NCBI GenBank assembly: GCA_033558025.1
Contig: JAUCEF010000018.1
Coordinates: 4,154,001 to 4,218,000, forward strand
Direction of reading: 5' to 3'
Origin: Phytophthora sp. 'mugwort'
Taxonomy: Eukaryota > Oomycota > Peronosporomycetes > Peronosporales > Peronosporaceae
Length of the DNA: 64,000 nt
Notes under the pieces: generated by a model
Databases searched by the model: none
Seen by the model: the letters and a program-made list of their open reading frames with translations, nothing else
Told to the model about the DNA's origin: nothing
Shown here: positions 56,301 through 64,000 of the stretch, piece by piece
Position numbering within the stretch: the first letter of the stretch is position 1
Layout: each line of letters starts with the position of its first letter
Program-made: the position numbers and the translations under genes

Positions 56301-57289
56301 CGGAGAGATCTTCTTGTAATTCTTCATGTACTCTTTTGAGTACGTCATGCACTGCGTCGCACCGGAGTCGACCAGCCAAGCTTCACTCGACAGGGTGCCC
56401 TTGCCACCAGCCGAGAAAAGGTAGTCACTCGATTCTTCTTCCACTAGAGCGACACTTGCACGCTGCAGTTTCTGGCGTCCTGCATTCTCGCAATTCCTCA
56501 CAGAGCACTAGGCGATCCAATGCCCTTGTTCGCCACAGTAGTGGCAGGCACTCGTCTTCGGCGCCTGACGACCCTTGCGCTTTCCGCTGTCGCTCGTCAT
56601 GAACGCTTGTCCGTGCGTGGTGCCATACAACACCACCACCTTGATCCTTGCGCTTCATGTCCTCATGCAGCAGCCGAGACGTCACGAGTTCACACGACAG
56701 CGAGTCGACCCTTCACTCCAACGCCGTGATGAGGAACTGGTACGACTCGCTGAGACTTCCCAGAAGCGTGATCACCAAGTCGTCTTCGCTGACCGGAGCG
56801 TCCACCGCGTCGAGCTGTTCCGCCAGCGTCTTGATCTTGTTGATGTGCTCCAGCACATCATCACCTTCGTCCACCGCGTCGAGCTGTTCCGCCAGCGTCT
56901 TGATCTTGTTGATGTGCTCCAGCACATCATCACCTTCGTCCATCATCGTCGTGAAGAAACGTCGACGAAGGAAGAGCTTATTGGCCAAGCTCTTCTTCTC
57001 GAAGTGTCCTTCCAGCCTTGACCATGCATCATGCCCGCCACTCGCCGACGGACCAACGGCAGCTGCGAATCCTCTAACGCGAGGCAGATGATCGCCATCG
57101 CCTTGCGCAACTTCGCTTGAATGCCGCTTCATCCAACGCCGTGGTGCAGTTCTCCAGCTTCGTATCACCGCATACGACTTCCCACCGGTCGCGCTCCTCG
57201 AGCACCATTTGCATCTTGAACTTCCACGTGTGAAAGTTGGTTCCGCCGAACTTGTTGACGCGAGCGGTCGTAGTCGTGGGGTTGTCCAT
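53301..57289 (-). pseudogene. Copia gag-pol polyprotein, frame-broken
   Basis: Minus-strand order: gag from MDNPTTTTARVNKFGGTNF (57289); a frame change near 57115 from a single missing base; a zinc knuckle CHYCGEQGHWIA whose next codon is TAG (56508-56510), interrupting the CX2CX4HX4C motif before its last Cys; protease WLVDSGATQC near 56395; integrase with HSDVCGP, RCDNGGEY and GVAERMNR (the D, D, E triad) at about 55770-55430; a frame break near 55190; reverse transcriptase from WVLVPLPKGRKAIG with the catalytic YVDD (about 54225); and RNase H pieces with GYSDADWAG and IYEDNQGSIGLA after another break near 53620. No functional polyprotein can be made from this copy. Confidence 0.9.
56801..56940 (-). 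repeat. 69-bp in-frame tandem duplication inside gag
   Basis: A 69-bp segment of gag (23 codons, from about DEGDDVLEHINKIK to LDAV) is present twice in direct tandem with no differences seen. It keeps the frame and duplicates a helical stretch of the UBN2-type gag domain. Confidence 0.9.
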
Positions 57290-57319
57290 GGCGAAGGCGA
57301 AGTCTTGGGCAGAGTCTGC

Positions 57320-57338
57320 GGGGCTTGGGCTCATAACC
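57320..57338 (-). other. Primer-binding site of the copia element
   Basis: Directly after the 5' LTR the minus strand reads GGTTATGAGCCC, similar to the GGTTATCAGAGCC initiator-methionine-tRNA half-molecule site common in copia elements. Confidence 0.5.
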
Positions 57339-57684
57339 AAAAGGCTTGTGGTCTTTAGAGCAAAATGCAAAGTGATTGATTCGGTCCTTAGTTCGCTAAG
57401 CTACTCTAAGCCTCTCTTCTACCTACTGGATACACTCTACTGGATTCCTTACTGGCTACTGAGTTCTTCCAGCCAATCAGCCAGTGACACGTCGTATCCC
57501 CATCTTGTACCCACAATCTTGTACCAACGTGTGCGTAATCGTCGATACGTCAGCAGCGTCCCGTAATCCATGTACCATCATCAGTGTCCCAAAATCACAC
57601 AAATGATTATGGCTCCATGGACTTGAAGGCCATACCGGTTTCTACTGGTACGCCGGGGCTGGACGAGACGCCTCCTTAATAATA
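57339..57684 (-). repeat. 5' LTR of the copia element
   Basis: Pairs with 52939-53284 (offset 4400). It starts TATTATTAAGG on the element's strand, where the 3' LTR has TATTGTCAAGG. The target duplication TTATC follows at 57685-57689. Confidence 0.85.
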
Positions 57685-57689
57685 TTATC

Positions 57690-58129
57690 CACTAAAAGTG
57701 AGGTGTTGCCAAGGCACGACTAGAAATATTTTGGAGCAGCTCCCTTTTTGCCGATGGGGAGATCGATGTCTAGGCAACTGCATACACTATACTATTGGAC
57801 AGAAATCGCAACCATGCTCATGTTACCCCCGCAAATATGTAGTGGGCACGTAGTTAGCTCCGCGAAATGCGGAGCACCTTCTGTGCATATAGGAGTGAAG
57901 GCTTAGCATTTGGCTCTGGAACAGAAAACTTGATAATCTGTATGGGTGCTGGTCACCACCCGGAGCGGCATTGCGTTTTTGTAACTTTCATCGACTACTT
58001 GCTTTAAGTCACATTAAGTTACAGACGTTTAATCGCAACGAATGTCGAGTTAAGAGCAAGTTAGAAGCTTAAAATTGTTACGAACTGCCTAAAACAAACA
58101 AATTTTCTCCAGTGGTCCAGCTTCAGCGA
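57690..58129. other. Stretch between the copia element and the FLYWCH MULE
   Basis: No supported gene. Low-complexity AT-rich sequence that may include the 3' end of the MULE relic. Confidence 0.4.
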
Positions 58130-59510
58130 AGCTCGATCTCATTAGCTTCAGTCTAGATCTGCAGCAGGGGGTACGCCACGCCGGGTGCCGCTTGGACTTC
58201 ATTAACTCGTCCTTTATGGATTTCATGTATGCAAATATCCTGCAGACTCGAGCTTGATGTCGTTGATGAAAGCTTGAAAGGGTGGGTGTGTTGTACCCAG
58301 CCGGCCAGAGAGCACCCGATTTGTGCGCCTAAAGTGGGTTATTCGTGCGATTCACCTACGAAACGTGCGCCGCGGCCATTGCCGAAACATTCCAGCAGCT
58401 GGCGGATAACGAGTAGTCCACGTATCCTTGAAGTACTTCCAGAACTTGTCCTACTTCGTCTTAACACCGTCAAGATCAATACGAGCGTACAAACGTCGAA
58501 CGACGTATGGGATACCCTAGCTGTAAATTTTGTCCTCCGGGATCACGTCAGCGTATCTAGGCTGTTAGCGACTTGAATCTTCTCCGAAGGGATGCCAAGT
58601 GCCACCATCTTCCGTCGAATCGATTGCTTCCAGTGAAACCGGCACCCAACAATGAAAGACGAAGAAAATGATCTCTGACACCTTCCTGAAGAGCAGCTTC
58701 AAAATCACAAGCACAACCGAGGGCACGCATGCTGATTGCACTATATTTGAATCCACTGGAAGGCGTGATAGTAACTCCAGTCGTCCTTCGAATCCATCAG
58801 CACGTAGAAGACCGGAAGATAGATGTCATGAGCACGACCGTAGAGCATTACGATCAGTGCCTGCGAAAACGGCCTCGGCGTTACCTTGAATGTCGCGTCG
58901 ATGAACAAACTGACACCGTCGTACCGCACCATCCGCAAAAGGTCATGACGTGCGAATCCAAGCATCCGTCGGTAATGCTGTCGAATCGCGTACGCCATGT
59001 TGAACTGAAGAAAGTTTCACGCGTCTGTAGCTGACACAGTTCGCACTCTCTCCTCTTCGATCGTCCTGAAAAGGTCCCCGCCAGTCGCCTCTGTGCGCAG
59101 TCACTTGACAAGGCTCACGATCTCTGTCTCTTGAAGAAGCGCAAGCAGACCAGCTCACCGTACTTGCGCACCATCGCGTCGCGTGCGTTGGTCCAAATCC
59201 GGGAAGGCTATAGGCGGAATTCATCCAAAGCATGAACCTCGATCATCGCGCGCATTCGTCCCGCACGTCGTTCTCTTGGGCAGTCACACGAGCGCATGTG
59301 TGTCCACCCGTTGCGATCACTTCGCCCGGCTCACCATCCGCGATGCGTGGACGAACCGTCAGCCGCGCCTTGCAACCAGAGGTCCTGTTCTTGCTGCACA
59401 CGTAGTAGCGGGTTCCGTTGTTGCTGTTCTTGTAGTATCGGGGACCTCGAAATCCCATCTCGTTGAGCGGCTGATACGTCGTGTTGATGAAGAGATTGAG
59501 TTGTTGGAAA
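58130..59510 (-). pseudogene. Mutator-like transposase relic with FLYWCH-type zinc finger
   Basis: Minus strand. At 59458-59243 an N-terminal zinc finger (YYKNSNNGTRYYVCSKNR, then SGCKARLTV and GGHTC) fits the FLYWCH pattern. The transposase core follows at 58998-58741 with SLFIDATFKVTPRPF (first Asp) and YVLMDSKDDWSYYHAF. Further downstream, shifted frames give DFEAALQEGV (second Asp), FHWKQAIRRKMVALGIPSEK and WNVSAMAAA. Several frame changes show that it is dead. Confidence 0.75.
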
Positions 59511-59529
59511 ACAAAATGTTGAAGTGACT

Positions 59530-61560
59530 ATATTAGAGGGGCTTAAACCTTCCCTTCATGGCTTCTTACACGCCTACTCACTGGTGGCCTCCTTATTGCC
59601 CGCTTCTGTGTGCTTGTGCAAACACCGGTTTCTGCCCCTCTGAGCCACCAACAATGGCGATCTTGGCGATCAACCAATCCAGGTACGGTTCATCCAAACC
59701 GTGCCCGCGGTCCAAGAGCAGTACCAGTTCAGCACGCCATTCTGCCGGTGAGGTTCTATACTGAAAAGGTCGAGCAGAGACACGTGGGTTTCAGGTGGTG
59801 CTTTGCTAATGAAGCTTTCGGTGACCGATTGACCGGTCCTTGATCCATGCTTTATATTTGAAGTGTTTCAGCAGAGCGAAATAATATCCAGCCATCACGA
59901 TCTGTTGTGGATGGAGCAGGAATAGGTCACGAATTACAGACCGACACTGGCGATTTAAGTTTTTGGCACATCAATCATACGCCTTTAGGTAAATAACGGT
60001 AAATAACGGTAAACAACGTTAGGCAACTTTTAGATAACTAGGTACACCTTAGGAATCTTTTCCCTTCTCCATCTTATGCACCCATTAAACCATAAGACTG
60101 CGCCTCCTCAACACGTTATACTACCAGCTTTTAAGCGCTTAGTCAGCAGCCTTGACCAATACACTCATCTCGATTCGCTCTTGAGGTGGCGCGACGGCTG
60201 CGTTCTTGATGAGTGGCTCGCAGTAACGAAAATGAGCGTCCTTATACGTAATGCCGATTATCAGTGATGATGTTGAATCCCATGGCGCGGAACGAGCGCC
60301 CACCCGCCATATCTTCTCCTATGTAAAGAGGCACGGAGCTGCTCCATGCGACAGAGCGCTCTAGACCTACCTGTACGGTGAACCGAACGTCGCGGAAGGT
60401 GGTGAAAGAGCTGTCGCGCAGAGCAGCTGCGTTTGCCACGAGAATGTGGCGGGAAACTTTGAAAGTGAATGTTCAAATACGGCCTCGGTTGTTTCAAAAC
60501 AATCGGGGAATGCAGCCAATGCATCAAACCGCGTGCATCCAACAACACTACTCGCCAGCGCTAGCATCTGCAACTGTGCGTTCTGCACTGCTATGACGGC
60601 TACTGTTGTCCTTGGCAAAAGCCTTGGATTGAGTGGCGACGGGCTCGTTGAGGATGTTGTCGTGAGGGTGGTTCTTGAGTTCTGTACCGCTCTAAGTGAT
60701 CGCAACCACCCTCTCGTATCGTACAAACCTTCGACACTCTGGTGACGACGATTCCCGCCAGTCCGTTTTCTGCCTGCAACTTTTAGCGTTTCCCGCTGCT
60801 GACAGCGCAAGGCGCGCTGTCGGTATCACTTCCTGTATGTCATTTATTTGTAACCCATACCCTGGAATATTACCCGACGCCCTTAGTCTAGAACGTTTTA
60901 CTTTCAGTTGCCAAAATACTACCCCTTTCTTTCAAAAGTTTTGCGGTACGGTGCCATTGGGTGCCTTCCGGTATAATATTGTTTTATCGATTTTATTTTT
61001 CACGGTTTGCGGACAACACTTAGATGATAAAACACGACGTAGCGAGGGTCTTTAAAACGACTACCGAAACATCCATAAAAATAAAGCTATGTCCAGCCAG
61101 ATATGCCGCATTGGCCATTGTTAATTAAGGATATGGTGTGAAACAATTCACTGGGGACAAACTTCAGGAAGTTTTGTCTATTTGTAAGGATATAGAGGCG
61201 CGACTGGCCCTTTAGCTGCAACTGGTGCATATCTCGATAATTTTTGCATTCTCCCTGCAGACAGCGACTACCCATGCTGTATGTGTCGTCCCGGGTGCGT
61301 TAGAAGCGGCAAGGACTCTACAAGATCTGCGCAGGCGCGCTGCTGAGGAACGGCGGTGTCTGAAGGCGTAATGACATCACCTTGGACTGCCTAACGAGTC
61401 CTGAGCAATCGGGCGGATGGAGATGTGGTTCCAAAAAGGAGGCTGTTTGAAGCCCTACAAACTATAAGATAACCTTTGATGCGGTTGCAGGATCGGGGTG
61501 CTGCGGGATAACACGGTTTCAATTAATTGTTTGATTGCATACTGAATTGGAGCTGGTGAT
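59530..61560. other. Stretch with no supported gene
   Basis: Short frames only. A short tandem GGTAAATAAC repeat lies at about 59990-60015. Confidence 0.4.
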
Positions 61561-61739
61561 CTGGATCAATGCGTGTCGAGACGCCGGTGCCCCGACGTCG
61601 AGTTTAGTGCTGCAACTGAAGGCCCTCGAGTTCACCGAGGCGACCGGCATCCGGCCAGACCTCTTTCCGCCACTTGGTCACGTCGTGCTGGGTTTCTGAG
61701 GCGTCACTCGCTGCGCATTGGTGCCAGGACAAGACAATG

Positions 61740-62300
61740 GCAGATCCCGCCCGCAACATCGTGGCCGCTCTATATGATCTAAAAATTAAGCTGCGGTCAG
61801 AGATGCACAACTTGGGCCTCTATGCCCATACAATGCCGACCAGACGGTTATCTTCTTTGAGTACGTACCGAAGACAACCATCAAGAAGAAGGGCGTCAAG
61901 ATTGTGTGGATTCGAACGAGCGGCAACGAGAAAGAGCGCGTTGGGTGCAAATATACGGCAACAAGTACGGATGATAGAACTCCGGGATGTCTGTGAAATG
62001 GCTGGACTGCCACTTCAAGGACCCGAAGCATCCGGAGCTCCCGCTCGTGTTGCTGTGAGATATGCTCTCAGGGCACTAGTTCCTGAGGGGGGACCCACGC
62101 GAAGTCGATCAACGTGCACCTTGTGGAGGTACCTGCCGGGCAAACGAGCGCGTGCCAGCCAGCAAATGTCGCTTGTAACCGGCCTGCTGAAGCAGCGGAT
62201 GCGACGCCACATGGTGCAGCGTCTTGCCTACAACTTGACGCTGGCCCCGACAGTCCCTCGTCCGCGATCAAGGCGCCACAAGAGAAGGGGTCGTTCGGAG
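61740..62300 (+). pseudogene. Second pogo-type DDE transposase relic
   Basis: The frame near 61830-61970 gives DQTVIFFEYVPKTTIKKKG, then VWIRTSGNEKERVG, the first catalytic Asp region of DDE_1 transposases. The frame at 62114-62230 gives VEVPAGQTSACQPANVACNR, matching the family's last catalytic block (QPADVAW-like), but with Asn in place of the catalytic Asp. Frame changes and a deletion separate the two. It is a different sequence from the pogo element at 23.6 kb, so it belongs to another lineage. Confidence 0.65.
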
Positions 62301-63326
62301 TGGTGTGTGTGTGGGGGGGGGGGCTGTGTGATGGCGCGACATGGCTACATCTATAATTTCTAACATTTTCTCTGGCATTTGTGTCAAACGCATAACGCGG
62401 GCGAGATGGACGCATCGTTCAATGCAGTCACTGACCAGCTCGAGGGGTTGAGCATGCTAGATGAGGAGGTTAGATTTTTTGAGGGTCTAATTCAGAATTG
62501 AACAGGATCTAGACCGTAATTTAATTAGTCCAGTCTGTAATATAGGGCAACACAAAAGATAAAATTTGCTCATGGTCCGGACTCTGACCATAGAAAAAGT
62601 GTTCTTCCCTAGGAAGTTATTATTATTACCTCACACGTTATCTGTCTGAATGTACATTTTCCACTCCGCCACAAAAAACTAAACCGCAACACAATTATAA
62701 ATCGCAGCCCAAATAATTAATTATCAGCAGTCTCCTATTTGCTGTGCGAATTGTGCTTGAGCCATCAAGAGGATGTGCATTTCGGACTATCCAATTGAAA
62801 CACGCTGACGGGCTCGGGTCGCACAGCATTTCGAAGCAGACGATTGATGGTTCGAATCCGCCCAGCGCCCTATCTTCACATAAGGTTCGTCGCTCATCCG
62901 TCCGCCGAAGTCCGTTTCGCGCACCCATTCCGTAAGACGGTCCTAATCACAGTCGCAGTAGCGGTGACAGGACTTAGGTGAGCTATACGAGAACGATGTG
63001 AGCTAGAGGGGGTGCAAAAGAGCTTTTGTGTTTTTGCATACGAATCTGGTATGTTGCGGCACTAGCCATGTGACGAGCCGGAAAACTTAAACTTGAAGGT
63101 CGAAAAGCCGCGGATTTGGGTATCCTTTGGGAGGAAAAGGACTGCTCGGGGGCCAAGCTGGGTATGCCTTTCAGGTATGTTCAGTAACGTGTGTTTCAAC
63201 TTGTGTTTTTATTAAGTTTGAGTTAGACTCTAGGACAACCCCCCCGGTGTAAACCTGAGTCTTCTACCTAACTACTTAAGCAAATTTGAAATGCAACAAA
63301 TGAAAAAATCACATACAAATGCGAAA
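62301..63326. other. Stretch with no supported gene
   Basis: Starts with a GT repeat running into a G homopolymer (about 62305-62325), then AT-rich sequence. No coding signal. Confidence 0.4.
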
Positions 63327-64000
63327 TTAAAGAGATTTGAAGGAAGCACAACCGCCTTGAAAAATCACCGTGGGCTCACAGGGAAGTCTCTGGTGGAACG
63401 AATTAGGTGCCGTGAGGAGGGGTTGAAATCGACTCGGGCTAATGTCCTCCAGTAGTGTGATGTAGTTGATAGCGTGTCTTTCGATGACTCCAACGAACGC
63501 CAGGAAGTTTGGACTCCGGTTGTCGAAAGCGCTGTTCAACTCTCGGTTGTACCGCTCGAGCGGGTTATTGGTTCGGTTAACGATCTGCTGGTAATACCGC
63601 GCACATTCCAGAGCCGCGGAGGGATCAATTCAATCCATGTGCGTCAAACGTAGGTCCAGAAAGTAGTCCACTTCTCTTCGCTGTACCTAATTCCTCGCTC
63701 GGAAAGGGATTCGCGGATACGAGTGATGATATGGTCGATACCGCGCGGGTCTATCTGATCGTGAGGCAGCACGGTGAGGATATCCAGTATTCCATGGTGC
63801 ATGGCAGTCGAAATCTCTTTAGTCGGAATGCATAACTTCTGCATCCGACGGCGGACCGCTTGCTTGAAGTGAAAAAGACACCCCGCAATTGTGCTATGCG
63901 GAATTGGTCCCGCACTGCATTAATCACCGCACGCTCGAACTCACACGTGATCGTGGCTGGCTGTATGATCATTCCGGTAGACACTTGGACGCAATGAAAT
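63327..64000 (-). pseudogene. Mutator-like transposase relic running off the right edge
   Basis: Minus-strand frames: 63984-63751 (MIIQPATITCEFERAVINAV, the second-Asp region, although the Asp is Glu here), then 63844-63644 (MQKLCIPTKEISTAM), then 63539-63327 (LNSAFDNRSPNFLAFVGVIE, after a readable RTNNPLERYNRE-type stretch). The order matches the C-terminal half of the MULE transposase domain. Frame changes near 63860, 63640 and 63540 break it. The N-terminal half lies beyond the window. Confidence 0.7.

Larger units (their letters stand above)
52939..57684 (-). mobile_element. Full-length Ty1/copia LTR retrotransposon, inactivated
   Basis: A 4746-bp element on the minus strand. Both LTRs are about 346 bp and differ at only a handful of positions, so the insertion is young. 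Order on the minus strand is 5' LTR, primer site, gag, protease, integrase, reverse transcriptase, RNase H, polypurine tract and 3' LTR; integrase before reverse transcriptase defines the copia group. The coding frame has several stops and shifts. Confidence 0.92.

Noticed and set aside
62840..62880. GGTTCGAATCC resembling a tRNA B box
   Set aside because: No matching A box or cloverleaf stems can be drawn upstream, so probably chance or a very old SINE fragment.

Overview
This window reads as a nuclear fragment of a plant-associated oomycete, most likely a Phytophthora or close relative. Supporting signs are short introns (about 50-75 nt) with GTRNGT donors, an oomycete-type initiator (YTCANTYY, sometimes followed by a CATTT-like flank) just upstream of several start codons, a tandem pair of START plus FYVE-like proteins, and the oomycete mix of MULE, pogo, copia and possibly Crypton elements. 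This is inferred from the sequence only; no database search was possible.

Region 1 (1-13.6 kb) is a tandem array of five 4-coumarate:CoA-ligase-like (ANL superfamily) genes, all on the minus strand (3584-5405, 5849-7664, 7852-9645, 9860-11697, 12007-13602). Three members (C, D, E) share three introns at identical positions, with exon sizes 207/138/131/rest (E has two extra codons in exon 1). B shares the layout but has a faulty third splice junction. The last gene (F) has no introns. Two copies end in the peroxisomal signal SRL and one in SRI. The left edge is a large palindrome: 1-2402 is an inverted copy of 2629-7763 that lacks the counterpart of 3425-6156, so it carries a truncated sixth ligase copy. 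Both arms also carry a 46-codon lysine-rich ORF.

Region 2 (13.6-26.3 kb) is gene-poor repeat territory: a tRNA-like sequence, a 747-bp TA-flanked inverted-repeat element, a scrambled recombinase-like relic, a possible dioxygenase relic, a MULE bounded by inverted arrays of a GGTGAC-containing repeat, a pogo-type element with intact terminal inverted repeats, and several long hairpins.

Region 3 (26.6-48.8 kb) is the gene-rich part: a secreted PLC-X-type phosphodiesterase, an F-box/LRR-like protein and its decayed paralogue, a Ser-rich protein with an AP2-like tail, the START/FYVE-like pair, a six-exon ankyrin-repeat protein of about 1890 residues, and a coiled-coil protein resembling TSNAXIP1, an axoneme-linked family.

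Region 4 (49.4-64 kb) is repeat-rich again: a FAR1-type MULE relic, a full-length but inactivated Ty1/copia element (52939-57684, 346-bp LTRs, 5-bp target duplication), a FLYWCH-type MULE relic, a second pogo-like relic and another MULE running off the right edge.
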